Positions 25,035 to 33,375 of a stretch of DNA of 64,000 nt are shown piece after piece. The translations under genes were made by a program, and so were the position numbers. Origin of the DNA: Bradyrhizobium sp. SK17 (GTDB taxonomy: Bacteria > Pseudomonadota > Alphaproteobacteria > Rhizobiales > Xanthobacteraceae); contig NZ_CP025113.1 of NCBI RefSeq assembly GCF_002831585.1, forward strand, positions 6,339,001 through 6,403,000, in the 5' to 3' direction. Every line of letters starts with the position of its first letter. Position 1 is the stretch's first letter. The notes below the pieces were generated by a model. It had not been told where the DNA came from, ran no database searches, and saw only the letters and a list, made by a program, of their open reading frames with translations.

Positions 25035-25508
25035 CTAAGGGCCTCTCGGACGCGGTGGCCGCGGCATCGCCCCGGGGAGCGGCTGCGGTCCGTTGAACTG
25101 CGGCGCGTAGATCACCGGCGGCGGATCGACCGGCTCGTTGGACTGCGCCGGCAGCGGCGTAGACCGCGCCGACCAGGATTGATGGTAGCTTTCGGCCGGC
25201 TTGGGCAGGCTGCGATTGGCCGGCGGCTCGATCTCGAGCCGGCCATAGCCCGGCATGCGGCCGAGGCTCGGATAATAATGGCCGACATTCGGCTGGGGAT
25301 CGATCGGGCGGCCGCCATAGACGGTCGGCACCAGCGACTCGTTGCGGGCGAGCCCCATCGCGCCTTCGACCACGGCGTAGGAGGCGTCGACGCCGTTGAT
25401 GATGATCGGCACGCCGGGCCGCGAGGGCACGACGATGTCGAAGCCGCCGCCGGCCGACGCCGCCGAGGTCATCGCAGCCAATATCACCAGCGCCAGTCGT
25501 CCGCGCAT
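25035..25508 (-). CDS. Secreted proline-rich hypothetical protein
   Basis: The 157-residue precursor begins MRGRLALVILAAMTSAASA (signal peptide), then GGGFDIVVPSRPGVPIIING, then a Pro/Ser-rich tail ending PGAMPRPPRPRGP. The mature domain contains VPTVYGGRPIDPQPNVGHYY. An upstream in-frame GTG adds two residues only. No known domain is recognised. It runs in the same direction as the Tyr-rich gene 89 bases downstream and may be co-transcribed with it. Confidence 0.6.
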   Translation of the reverse strand: MRGRLALVILAAMTSAASAGGGFDIVVPSRPGVPIIINGVDASYAVVEGAMGLARNESLVPTVYGGRPIDPQPNVGHYYPSLGRMPGYGRLEIEPPANRSLPKPAESYHQSWSARSTPLPAQSNEPVDPPPVIYAPQFNGPQPLPGAMPRPPRPRGP

Positions 25509-25677
25509 GTTCACCCAGCGTCCCGAATTGTTCCAGGCTCAGCCTAGTCCAATGCCTTGGCGGAAGGGTTAAGGCCGCGGGCCAAACTGCCGGTAAGCCT
25601 AATGCGTAAGCATCGGCATCGGCTCAATGCGGCCGCGCCCGCTCAGACATCGTTAACGGCTGCGTCCTCGGTGATCG

Positions 25678-26394
25678 TCAGGCCAGCACCTCGTCGAACA
25701 GGCCTTGCATCGCCGCCCAGGAGCGGCGGTCGGCCCGCGCGTCGTAAAGCGCCGAGCTCATGATCGAGCCGTCAGCGGACGGGTTGGTGAAGCCGTGCAG
25801 CACGTTGCCGTAGCTGGTCACCTGCCAGTCGGCGACCTTGCCGGCGCGCATCTCGTTCTCGAAGGCTGCGACCTGTTCGGGCGGCGCCAGCGGGTCGTCG
25901 GCCCCGGTCAGCACCAGCACGCTCGCCCTCACCGCACCAGCCGCTGCCGGCTGCGTGGTCGAGAGCACGCCGTGGAAGCTGACGACGGCCTTGAGGTCGG
26001 CGCCGTCGCGCGCAAGCTCGAGCGCGACGGTGCCGCCGAAGCAGAAACCGATCGCCGCGCATCTCGTGGCATCGACCTCGGGCAGCGCGGTGAGTGTCGC
26101 GAGCGCCGCGCGGGCCCGCGCGCGAAGCCTGGCGGGATTTGTCCGCAAGCCGCCGATCAGCGTCATCGCCTGATCGAGGTTGGCGGCCTGCTGCCGATCG
26201 CCGAACATGTCGGCCGCCAGCGCGACATAGCCATGCCCGGCAAGTCTGCGCGCCCGCTCCATCGCGAAATCGCCGAGCCCGAGCCCCTCGTGGAAGACCA
26301 GCACGCCGGGACGCCTTGCGCCCGTGTCGCTGACGGCCAGATAACCGCGCAGATGGGCGTCGCCGCCGGCGTAGTCGATGTCGCGTGTGTGCAT
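25678..26394 (-). CDS. Dienelactone hydrolase family protein
   Basis: The 238-residue alpha/beta hydrolase has the DLH triad: nucleophile Cys in AAIGFCFGGTVALEL (about residue 117), Asp in VLTGADDPLAPPEQ (about 170) and His in GNVLHGFTNPSA (about 203). An early motif is VLVFHEGLGL. The family prototype opens dienelactone in chlorocatechol breakdown, but many homologues have other ester or lactone substrates. No ring-cleavage genes are nearby, so the substrate is open. No signal peptide is seen. Confidence 0.9.
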   Translation of the reverse strand: MHTRDIDYAGGDAHLRGYLAVSDTGARRPGVLVFHEGLGLGDFAMERARRLAGHGYVALAADMFGDRQQAANLDQAMTLIGGLRTNPARLRARARAALATLTALPEVDATRCAAIGFCFGGTVALELARDGADLKAVVSFHGVLSTTQPAAAGAVRASVLVLTGADDPLAPPEQVAAFENEMRAGKVADWQVTSYGNVLHGFTNPSADGSIMSSALYDARADRRSWAAMQGLFDEVLA

Positions 26395-26544
26395 GCCATT
26401 CTCATCAAAAGCGCCATGATCCGGAACGCGTCATGCGCGGACCCCGGCGGAACTTCACACCGGTTTGATCGCGAGGCAAGGCCGCGCAGGAACACGCGCC
26501 GGATCGCGAGATTAGCTTCTCACCACGACGAGAGGAGACTTCGC

Positions 26545-26973
26545 ATGACACAGCTCAAGATGCTCGGCGCAGCAGCCCTGCTCGCTTCGGCGCTCGCCGC
26601 CCCGGCGATGGCGCAACAGACCATCGGCTCCGCCGCGCGCTGCTCGAATGCCTATCCGGATGCCCGATGCCAGACGATGGCACCAGGCGCCACCGCAACC
26701 ACCTATCACCACCGCACCACGCGGCGCGACCGCGACTGGCAGGACAGCTACAACCGCTATGACCCCGGCCCGTTCGCGCCGGTCGACGCCGCGGCCGGCG
26801 TGGTCGGCGGCGCGGTTGGAACAGCGGCCGCCATCGCCACCGCGCCGTTCGGCGGCCCCGAATACGCCCGCAGCCCGATCGGCGGCGAGGAATATGCGCG
26901 GCAGAACGGATTTGTCTGCACCCCCGGCACCTGGTTCCGCGGCAGCGACGGCCTCCGGCATCCCTGCCAGTAG
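26545..26973 (+). CDS. Secreted hypothetical protein
   Basis: The 142-residue precursor starts at an ATG preceded by GAGAGGAG and has a signal peptide (MLGAAALLASALAAPAMA-QQ). The mature part is short and polar with four Cys (AARCSNAYPDARCQTM near the start, FVCTPGTWFRGSDGLRHPCQ at the end) and a hydrophobic Gly/Ala-rich middle (AAAGVVGGAVGTAAAIATAP). This may be a glycine-zipper-like membrane-interacting segment. Function unknown. Confidence 0.65.
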   Translation: MTQLKMLGAAALLASALAAPAMAQQTIGSAARCSNAYPDARCQTMAPGATATTYHHRTTRRDRDWQDSYNRYDPGPFAPVDAAAGVVGGAVGTAAAIATAPFGGPEYARSPIGGEEYARQNGFVCTPGTWFRGSDGLRHPCQ

Positions 26974-27129
26974 CCGACGCACAGCGCTGACGGCGAGAAG
27001 GCGGCCTTCAGGCCGCCTTTCTGCTGCCTGGCGCAGCGCGATCGATGCGAACCTTCCACGGTCCGGGCTTCTGGTTCTGGCTCTGGCCCGCCAAGTCTGC
27101 TATGCGAGCCCGCAAATCATTCCCCTTTC

Positions 27130-27204
27130 GCCGGCTTAGCTCAGCGGTAGAGCAGCAGTTTTGTAAACTGAAGGTCGGGGGTTCAATCCCCTCAGCCGGC
27201 ACCA
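27130..27204 (+). tRNA. tRNA-Thr (anticodon TGT)
   Basis: A complete cloverleaf of 75 nt. The acceptor GCCGGCT pairs with AGCCGGC, the D-arm is AGCTCAGCGGTAGAGC, the anticodon stem-loop CAGTTTTGTAAACTG has TGT, the T-arm is GGGGGTTCAATCCCC, the discriminator is A, and CCA is encoded. Confidence 0.97.
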
Positions 27205-27278
27205 GCCTTCGGCTTCTCCGCCGCGCCTCGCCCCAGCGGGCACCCGCCAGCGACAGGATCGTCGGTCACCGGGACGAA

Positions 27279-27306
27279 AAAAAGCCCGGCTTGAGCCGGG
27301 CTTTTT
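27279..27306. terminator. Bidirectional rho-independent terminator
   Basis: The stem AAAAAGCCCGGC/GCCGGGCTTTTT with loop TTGA is flanked by A- and T-runs. It can end the tRNA-Thr transcript rightward and the PEP-CTERM gene leftward. Confidence 0.88.
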
Positions 27307-27324
27307 CAATGCGCGGATGATGCT

Positions 27325-28056
27325 CTAGGCGAGCACTTGCTGCTTGCGGTTTCGGCGATAGGCCAGCGAGCCGACGCCGAAGAACCCGAGGATCATCATT
27401 GCCCAGGTCGACGGCTCGGGAACGGCAGCCGTCAGTGCCACGTCGGCGCTGACGTCGAGCTGCGCGCCGGTCCGTTCACGATCGGCGTAGAAGATTTCCA
27501 GCGTATTCACGCCGGCGTTTGCGTTGCCTGCGAACGTGACGTCGGTGATCGCGTGAATGCCGGGATTCTGTCCGATCAGGACGCCGTTCAGGTAGACGAA
27601 GGCGTCGTCGTCCGAGCCGACCGTGAAGTGGACCGTTCCGGCTGACGACAGCGAGAACGTGCCCTTCAGCACCGCGGTTTCAAACGCGGCGGCATCGTTG
27701 GTGCCGGTGCTGTTCGGGGCGTACATCGTGCTGCTGTAAGGCAGCGAGACCGTGCCGGTGCCGGTCTGGATGACCGTTGCCGACGGTGTCCACCACAGCA
27801 ACTGGCCGGTGGAATGATCATACATCGACACGCCCGGGCTGGACGTGCTGACGACCGGCCGGTCGTTCACCAACCCGCTGCCGATCGCGACATTCGGCGT
27901 GCCCGAGCCGCCGAAATCGGGCGCACCGGACCCGTTGTTGAGGACTTCGTAGTAGGTGGCACTCAGCGTGCCGGTCACGGGATCGGCCTTCGCGGCGACC
28001 GATACCACGGTCGAAAACAGAGCAGCAACGCCGACGATCAGAAACGTATTTTTCAT
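27325..28056 (-). CDS. PEP-CTERM sorted exported protein
   Basis: The 243-residue precursor has a signal peptide (FLIVGVAALFSTVVSVAAKA) and a beta-rich body containing a PA14-like region (GTVHFTVGSDDDAFVYLNGV). The C-terminal sorting signal is VPEPSTWAMMILGFFGVGSL followed by YRRNRK. By family, such signals are processed by an exosortase and the protein goes to the cell surface or extracellular matrix; no exosortase gene lies in this window. GGGGAG precedes the ATG at 28056, four codons inside the longer frame. Confidence 0.87.
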   Translation of the reverse strand: MKNTFLIVGVAALFSTVVSVAAKADPVTGTLSATYYEVLNNGSGAPDFGGSGTPNVAIGSGLVNDRPVVSTSSPGVSMYDHSTGQLLWWTPSATVIQTGTGTVSLPYSSTMYAPNSTGTNDAAAFETAVLKGTFSLSSAGTVHFTVGSDDDAFVYLNGVLIGQNPGIHAITDVTFAGNANAGVNTLEIFYADRERTGAQLDVSADVALTAAVPEPSTWAMMILGFFGVGSLAYRRNRKQQVLA

Positions 28057-28127
28057 TGTACTCCCCATTTAAAATATTTGCGTGAGAGGATTTGACGCGC
28101 TTTAAACCCCTCCATTTAATTCAATTA

Positions 28128-28155
28128 ATATTACGCGGGTGCGACATTCTGTCAA
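28128..28155 (-). promoter_or_regulatory. Promoter of the PEP-CTERM gene
   Basis: On the reverse strand TTGACA (28155-28150) and TAATAT (28133-28128) are 16 bases apart in an AT-rich gap, about 70 bases before the start codon at 28056. The rest of the 300-base gap to 28361 shows nothing I can identify. Confidence 0.65.
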
Positions 28156-28360
28156 CTCGCGTTAACTATTTTGCAGGCGAGCCTCTCCACACTGACCCGG
28201 GCCGTCGCGGATGCGCGCGCCCCGCACCTCGACAGAAATCTCCGCAGAGAATCTTGGCAGGAATCGTGGGGAGATGCCCGTAGGATCACCCATCCTGCGT
28301 CTTGTTTCTGTCCTTGCAGGCCAAAACGGACTATGCAGAATGCGGGATGGGACTCTGCCA

Positions 28361-28549
28361 ATGACCTATTTGATCCTTGCCCGTGATGGCACCAGCCAAA
28401 TCGTGCTGAAGCGCGACAATGAAGACGCGGCCGAGAAGAAGGCGCGCGAGCTGAAGGAGATGGGCTGGTTCGAGGTCGAGGTCCGCGAGGACAAGGCGGG
28501 GGACGGCGTCCCGGCCGCGCTGGGTGATCGCTCGCAGATCCTACAGTGA
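28361..28549 (+). CDS. Small hypothetical protein, 62 aa
   Basis: The frame reads MTYLILARDGTSQIVLKRDN, then a helix DAAEKKARELKEMGWFEVEV and a polar tail. This strand-strand-helix-strand pattern looks like a genuine small alpha/beta protein. An in-frame ATG seven codons earlier is possible. No family is recognised. It precedes another small gene (28591) by 41 bases. Confidence 0.55.
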   Translation: MTYLILARDGTSQIVLKRDNEDAAEKKARELKEMGWFEVEVREDKAGDGVPAALGDRSQILQ

Positions 28550-28590
28550 ACCTTTGCCCGATGGCCCTTACCCATGTGTAAGGAGCCACC

Positions 28591-28776
28591 ATGTCCGACA
28601 CAGCACATTACCGCTTCCAGTCCGATCAGGCGCGACGGCTGGCCCGTCAGGTCACCGACGCGATGGTGCGCGAGAAGCTGCTTGAAATGGCCGAGGAGTA
28701 TGGCCGCTACGCCGACATGATCGAGGCCGGCGTCACCGCGCCAACCATCGCGGAGGCGACGGCCTTGCCGGGCTGA
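28591..28776 (+). CDS. Small hypothetical helical protein, 61 aa
   Basis: An ATG preceded by AAGGAG opens a short helical protein (HYRFQSDQARRLARQVTDAM, then EKLLEMAEEYGRYADMIEAG). The pattern is typical of small cytoplasmic proteins seen throughout Bradyrhizobium, but I know no function. The strong ribosome site supports translation. Confidence 0.65.
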   Translation: MSDTAHYRFQSDQARRLARQVTDAMVREKLLEMAEEYGRYADMIEAGVTAPTIAEATALPG

Positions 28777-28942
28777 GAACCCTCGCCCGCTCCGATCGCT
28801 GCTATGCCTGGCTCACTTGGCACCTGCCCTGGGTGCCTTCGAGTCTGATTCCAACGCTGACTTTCAGCGCGCCGCCAAGACCGCGCGAAAACGCGTCAGG
28901 ATTTGTCCGGAACATGATGCGCCCTCACGTATTTCCTTTCGC

Positions 28943-29161
28943 ATGAGGACTCGCGAGGCCGACCGCAATATCGCGCTTCTGGGCGCCGCTACGCTGCTGA
29001 GCGTGGCCGCCGCCGGAATCGTCGCGCTGCTGGATCCGGGGTCCGCGCCGGCAAGCGCCATGTCCCGGCCGGCCACGAATCGGGCGCCAGCGGACGATCA
29101 AATACCGATCCGTATCGTCGGTACCCCGTTCGTCCCAAACACCAATCCTGGCCAACGCTGA
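28943..29161 (+). CDS. Small membrane-anchored hypothetical protein, 72 aa
   Basis: From this ATG the product has one hydrophobic helix (IALLGAATLLSVAAAGIVAL, about residues 10-29) and a polar tail ending IRIVGTPFVPNTNPGQR. The longer frame from 28817 adds residues unlike protein sequence. Similar short tails with an RIV/RVVG-FVPN pattern occur in other small rhizobial ORFs, from memory. The ribosome site is weak. Confidence 0.45.
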   Translation: MRTREADRNIALLGAATLLSVAAAGIVALLDPGSAPASAMSRPATNRAPADDQIPIRIVGTPFVPNTNPGQR

Positions 29162-29295
29162 CCGCCTTCGCGGCCGCTACGTGTCACAATTATGTCACCG
29201 CGCCTGCGAAACAGGCGTCTTCGTCAACCATCATGATGGCCGATGCTTGATTCCGCGGAGTTGCTTTGCTGGAATCCGCGCGCTTAGGGTGCGCC

Positions 29296-29862
29296 ATGAA
29301 GTGGATGAAGGAACGCGATCTTCTGATCGCGCAGACAATGGCTTTCGTTCAGTCGGTGAAGGGCAAGCTGCCTGACGCCGGGGCGCCGACGTCTGCCCAG
29401 ACGCCCGCTCAACAAACCACCGCCCCATCGGCCGCGGCACCCCAGCCGGGCCCCGCGCAGCCGACGATCCCGACGGCCGAGACCGAAGCCAGGACCACCT
29501 TGGAAGCCAGGACCACTTTGGAAACAACGCCGGTGTCGGGGATCAAGCCTGCCGCCGAGACCCCAAGGATGGTCTCACCTCCCTCGCTTCCGGTACCCAC
29601 CGTGATCGAGGGCCTGCCGCCGGCGCCGCCGCCCTTGACGGTGACCGTCGTCGAGGTCCCGCCGCCGCCGGCTCAGCTTCCGCAGTTCGCCAAGCTCGAT
29701 ATCCGCGGCGACTTCGGATCCGAAGTGAGGGAGCGGGTTGCCAGCTTCCGCGCGCAGCAGCAGCGCTTCCTGAAGGAGCGCGAGGAATATTGCACGACGA
29801 CCATGGCCAAGGTCCGTGCGGCGATCCGCGACAACAGCGATTTGCCGCGCTCGGGCAAATAG
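29296..29862 (+). CDS. Proline-rich hypothetical protein, 188 aa
   Basis: The N-terminal helix MKWMKERDLLIAQTMAFVQS is followed by about 100 residues rich in Pro, Ala and Thr with a tandem (ART)TLEARTTLETT. The C-terminal helix is EVRERVASFRAQQQRFLKER, then EEYCTTTMAKVRAAIRDN. The middle is probably disordered. I chose the ATG at 29296 over an in-frame TTG ten codons upstream. No signal peptide or known domain is seen. Confidence 0.6.
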   Translation: MKWMKERDLLIAQTMAFVQSVKGKLPDAGAPTSAQTPAQQTTAPSAAAPQPGPAQPTIPTAETEARTTLEARTTLETTPVSGIKPAAETPRMVSPPSLPVPTVIEGLPPAPPPLTVTVVEVPPPPAQLPQFAKLDIRGDFGSEVRERVASFRAQQQRFLKEREEYCTTTMAKVRAAIRDNSDLPRSGK

Positions 29863-29918
29863 ACGGCTCACTCCCCGATCGTGTCATGCCCGGCTTGCTT
29901 GGGCCGCGAGCCGTCGCG

Positions 29919-30767
29919 TCATGCCGCGCCGATCTTCTCCAGCACCGGCAGCAGGTGTTTGAGAAACTCGCCTGGATTCTCGCTCATCGGAAAATGGCCG
30001 AAGCCCTTCATGATGGTGGCCTCGCAACCGGCGATGCTGCTCGCCACCGCCAACGTCTCTTCCGGCGTGCAGGAGTAGTCGTATTCACCTGACAGCAGGA
30101 ACAGCGGGCAGCGCCTGGTATCGATCTCGGCGACGCGGGCGCGGATGTCGCCGTCGATCTTGTAGAAATAGAGATCGCCTTTGAACACGCCGGGGCCGCC
30201 TTGCATGTAGTGCCAAAGCGTTTCCCACCGCTCACTGTCCGGCGCGTCCGGCCCGACCAGCCCCGAGACGATCGCCGCCGCAACCTCGCCGCCATGGACG
30301 TCCGGCCGGTGCAGGAAGTTCAGGTCGTAATAGGGATCGACATGCGCACCGGCTTGCAGGCCGATGATGGCGCGGAAACGTTCTGGATGCTCGAGCGCCA
30401 GATGCAGCGCGATCCGACCGCCGATCGAGCAGCCGATCACGATCGGCTTGTCGAGCTCGAGCGCGTCGATCACGGAGAGGATCATCGCCGTGTATTGCGC
30501 CGAGGTGAGCTGGTACTCCTCGTCGTGCCAACCTTGCGGCGGCGACGACTTGCCGTGCCAGGGCATGTCGAAGGCGATGACGCGATGGTTGCGGGTGACA
30601 CTGATATCGTTCATCAGGCCGCGATACTGTCGCCCGTCGGCGCCCGCGGTGTGCAGACAGAGCAGCGGCGTGCCCTCGCCGGCCTCCTCGACATAGATGC
30701 GGTGCGGCCGGCCCGACAGTTCGAGATGCATGTAGCGGCCGACGATCGGTTCGAATCTGGCGCTCAT
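29919..30767 (-). CDS. Alpha/beta hydrolase
   Basis: The 282-residue protein has the alpha/beta hydrolase core: PLLCLHTAGADGRQYRGLM, nucleophile elbow IVIGCSIGGRIALHLALEH (Ser near 118), acid in FLLSGEYDYSCTPEET and His in MKGFGHFPMSENP. The elbow is G-C-S-I-G-G. The start overlaps the preceding gene's stop (ATGA), so the two are translationally coupled. Substrate unknown; the coupling to an SCP2-like protein hints at a lipophilic ester. Confidence 0.87.
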   Translation of the reverse strand: MSARFEPIVGRYMHLELSGRPHRIYVEEAGEGTPLLCLHTAGADGRQYRGLMNDISVTRNHRVIAFDMPWHGKSSPPQGWHDEEYQLTSAQYTAMILSVIDALELDKPIVIGCSIGGRIALHLALEHPERFRAIIGLQAGAHVDPYYDLNFLHRPDVHGGEVAAAIVSGLVGPDAPDSERWETLWHYMQGGPGVFKGDLYFYKIDGDIRARVAEIDTRRCPLFLLSGEYDYSCTPEETLAVASSIAGCEATIMKGFGHFPMSENPGEFLKHLLPVLEKIGAA

Positions 30768-31132
30768 GCGTGAACTCCCGCGCGGCGCAGCTTGCCGAGC
30801 GCCTCCTTGAAGTAGCGCAGGTTCGCCATGAAGACTTGCAGTTCGCCCTCGGCCTTCAGCACACGGCGCTTGATCAGCGCCATCAGGTCGTTGGAGCCCG
30901 GCGGCGGCCGCCGCTCGCAGAACTTGTCCCACTCCTCGTCCGAGGTGCGCAGCGCGAACGCCGATGACGGCATCACGAATGGACCCTTGGTCACCGCGAC
31001 GATCCGGCCCTCATGGATCGCGATCAGCCAGGCGGCCTTGCCGATCTCGAGCAGGAAGGTCGTGGTCAGATAGCGGCCGCGTCGCACCAGACCGGGGTCG
31101 CCGTTGACCCGTTCCTTCAGCATCTCGATCAT
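30764..31132 (-). CDS. SCP2-like small protein coupled to alpha/beta hydrolase
   Basis: The 122-residue product begins MIEMLKERVNGDPGLVRRGR and contains the strand pattern TTFLLEIGKAAWLIAIHEGR followed by a basic helix pair (LMALIKRRVLKAEGELQVFM). The pattern resembles sterol-carrier-protein-2-like domains, which bind hydrophobic ligands, but the match is by eye only. GGAG precedes this ATG; a longer frame to 31222 is possible. Four-base overlap with the hydrolase gene. Confidence 0.6.
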   Translation of the reverse strand: MIEMLKERVNGDPGLVRRGRYLTTTFLLEIGKAAWLIAIHEGRIVAVTKGPFVMPSSAFALRTSDEEWDKFCERRPPPGSNDLMALIKRRVLKAEGELQVFMANLRYFKEALGKLRRAGVHA

Positions 31133-31297
31133 GTCAGCTCCACCCGATGGCGGCTCGCCTGCGCCGGGCGCAGCGTGCGCTTGTTCTGGTGGCATTGAGG
31201 GAAGGAATGGAGGGGCCGTCAATTGTCACCGGCGTCGCGCGGCCCCGGCGTTTTCGCCGTGGGTCGCCACGTCAGGAGTTTGACTGAAGCCGAGAGC

Positions 31298-31405
31298 CTA
31301 GAGCCAGGACCAGACCAGCGCCACGTTCGCGGCACAGGCCGCGAGCAGTGCGAGCGCGAGAGCGCAGTGCACGCGTTCATGGGGGGTCTGAAGGATCGCT
31401 CTCAT
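31298..31405 (-). CDS. Candidate 35-aa single-pass membrane microprotein
   Basis: A short leftward frame reads MRAILQTPHERVHCALALAL and continues with a hydrophobic helix ending in ANVALVWSWL before TAG. It has a basic N-terminus, one transmembrane segment and a Trp-rich end, as real small membrane proteins do. The ribosome site is poor. It is the only candidate gene in the 31133-31627 gap; the rest of that gap holds CCCGGG-type short inverted repeats (31432-31475) and nothing else I can name. Confidence 0.4.
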   Translation of the reverse strand: MRAILQTPHERVHCALALALLAACAANVALVWSWL

Positions 31406-31627
31406 GGATTGGAGCATCCGGCGATTCTACCCGGAGAGTCCCGGGGATTCTTTTTTCCCGGGTTTACCAGCCATTAAGGACTCAGGGTTCGCCGGGGAAA
31501 GGTCCGAAATGACTCACATTTTCAGATGCTTACCCGGGAATGCGCTCACGGTTCCGTGATTGGAACGGCAATCTCGCAGGAAACCGGGAACGCCGGCCGG
31601 CGTTGTCGGTGTTTGGGGGACCGACCG

Positions 31628-31879
31628 ATGCCGTATGCGCTGTTCTATCAGGACGCCAAGCTGAGCAAGGCCTATCCGACCGAGGCCGACGTGTGGAAGC
31701 TCGCCAGGAAATCCGGGCTGGTGGTGGATGCCGTCAGCGAGGAGGAGACGGCCGCGCCGCGTCCGGTGCTGGACAACAACTACGAAATCCGGCCCTGCCA
31801 GCTCGAGCCGAATGAGGACCCGGTCCAGAACAAGGCCGATGCCGATCGTGAAGCGCGCCAGGAGCCGCGGTTGAATTGA
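31628..31879 (+). CDS. Small hypothetical protein, 83 aa
   Basis: An ATG preceded by GGGGGA starts MPYALFYQDAKLSKAYPTEA, followed by DVWKLARKSGLVVDAVSEEE and an acidic/polar tail. The compact strand-helix-strand start looks like a true small domain. Codons upstream in frame (to 31526) lack protein character. No family is recognised. Confidence 0.6.
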   Translation: MPYALFYQDAKLSKAYPTEADVWKLARKSGLVVDAVSEEETAAPRPVLDNNYEIRPCQLEPNEDPVQNKADADREARQEPRLN

Positions 31880-31941
31880 AGACACCGATGGGGCCGGCGC
31901 GCGGGTACGGGCCGGAGGCGCGAGTGCGATCGGTGTTGCCC

Positions 31942-32181
31942 TTACGGCGTCGCCGTTGCCAGCGAGGCCTGTTCGGCGGCCAGCGAGACGCAAATCTTGC
32001 GCCGATGCAGACCCCGGATCGCGCCCGTCACCTTCAACACCTTGCCGGCCGCGCAGGACGCGTCCTGAACGAACACGACCTCGTAGGGCGCAAGCGCCAA
32101 GGGTTCGGATTTGAGGATGGTCTGGGCAAGACACGGCACGGAGACCGCAGAGAGGATCAGCCCTAACGCAAAGCTACGCAT
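31942..32181 (-). CDS. Small secreted hypothetical protein (possibly DUF6719-like)
   Basis: The 79-residue precursor starts MRSFALGLILSAVSVPCLAQ (signal peptide), then ILKSEPLALAPYEVVFVQDA, SCAAGKVLKVTGAIRG and KICVSLAAEQASL. Two mature Cys could form a disulfide. It resembles a short family found across Bradyrhizobium (I believe DUF6719, not verified). Periplasmic; function unknown. Confidence 0.6.
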   Translation of the reverse strand: MRSFALGLILSAVSVPCLAQTILKSEPLALAPYEVVFVQDASCAAGKVLKVTGAIRGLHRRKICVSLAAEQASLATATP

Positions 32182-32313
32182 GTTTGTTTGTCCACCAGCC
32201 CGGCAACCGCACAATACCGCATCACGATGAAAGTTCCGTGCAATGCAGGAATTATTTTTTGCATTGCACGATCAGGCGTGAATATCGGCTGAATAAGCAA
32301 GCGTCGGGCCAAC

Positions 32314-32344
32314 AAAAAAGGCCGACCCGAAGGCCGGCCTTTTC
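32314..32344 (-). terminator. Terminator of the outer-membrane barrel gene
   Basis: The stem AAAAGGCCG/CGGCCTTTT around an ACCCGAAGGC loop, with A- and T-runs on both sides, lies 24 bases past the stop of the barrel gene. It can act in either direction. Confidence 0.75.
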
Positions 32345-32367
32345 GAATTCGGTAAAGGACGTCGCAA

Positions 32368-33084
32368 TCAGTAGCGGGAGCCCACCGGACCGCCCCAACC
32401 GAAGCGGTAGTTGACCCCGAGCTTGACGGTATGCTCGTCGTTCCGGAAGCTCGCGCCGACGATGTCGGCCGGCCCGCCGGTGAAGGTGGTCTTGCCGAAA
32501 TTGTAATACTGGTACTCGGCCTTCGCCGACCAGTTCGGAGCGAACATGTATTCGAGGCCGGCGCCGACCGTATAGCCGTCCTTGTGGCCGCCATCGGTGG
32601 TGAACGCCGCTGGCACGCCGCCGACCGACGCCGTGATGTTGTTGTTGTCGCGCCAGGCATAACCGCCCTTGGCGTAGAGCAGCGCCGGACCCCAGGTGTA
32701 GCCGAGGCGGCCGGTCACCGAGCCGATCTGGTCGGTGTTGCCGGTCACGACCGTTCCGGCGGGGAACGTCAGGCCATTGTTCGACGAGCTCGGCAGCCAG
32801 GAATACTGCGCCTCGATACCCATCACCCAGTTGGGGGCGAACTGATAGTCGAAGCCACCCTGCACGCCACCCAGGAAGCGCGCATCGCTGCCCATCAGGT
32901 TGTTGCCATCGGTGAACGCGCCGCCGACATGGCCGCCGATGTAGAAACCGGTCCAGTTGTAGACCAGCGCCGGGGCGGTATAGGGCGGCGGGGCCTTGGT
33001 ATAGGTGCGGGCCGGCATGTCAGCCGCGAACGCCGGGCCCGCAAAAGCGGCCAGCGCGACTGTGCCCAGCAAAAACTTCTTCAT
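32368..33084 (-). CDS. Outer-membrane beta-barrel protein (Omp31/OmpA-like porin family)
   Basis: The 238-residue precursor has a signal peptide (MKKFLLGTVALAAFAGPAFA) followed by ADMPARTYTKAPP, the usual leader of rhizobial Omp25/Omp31-type barrels. Eight amphipathic strands alternate, e.g. WTGFYIGGHVGGAF, GGVQGGFDYQFAPNWVMGIE and AKAEYQYYNFGKTTF. The protein ends with LGVNYRFGWGGPVGSRY. These abundant proteins stabilise the outer membrane or form small pores. It has its own terminator, and nearly 300 bases of upstream DNA without another gene. Confidence 0.93.
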   Translation of the reverse strand: MKKFLLGTVALAAFAGPAFAADMPARTYTKAPPPYTAPALVYNWTGFYIGGHVGGAFTDGNNLMGSDARFLGGVQGGFDYQFAPNWVMGIEAQYSWLPSSSNNGLTFPAGTVVTGNTDQIGSVTGRLGYTWGPALLYAKGGYAWRDNNNITASVGGVPAAFTTDGGHKDGYTVGAGLEYMFAPNWSAKAEYQYYNFGKTTFTGGPADIVGASFRNDEHTVKLGVNYRFGWGGPVGSRY

Positions 33085-33375
33085 CTCTGATCCCCGTTAC
33101 GACGTTGCGCTGTTAAGACAAACAACGTGACCTCAATTGGGTTGCTTTGGGGCAATGCCGCACCTGTGAAGTTTCCGTACTGTGACGGGGTCGCAACAAC
33201 GCCCGTTTGTTCCTTGGCACGGAAGGTTTTTTCACCGGTTAAGCAACCGCATTTCGGCTGCATATAAGTCGCGGGCGGCTAAGTTGCAGTTCAAGGCTCC
33301 CCGAAAAGTGATCGGAGTTCGCTAACGATCCGGTCAGACCTGCCGGTCGGGCACGCTGCGACAGGCCGCCGCGCG

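Noticed and set aside
31433..31475. CCCGGGGATTCTTTTTTCCCGGG as a terminator
   Set aside because: The T-run is in the loop rather than after the stem, so it does not form a standard terminator in either direction.
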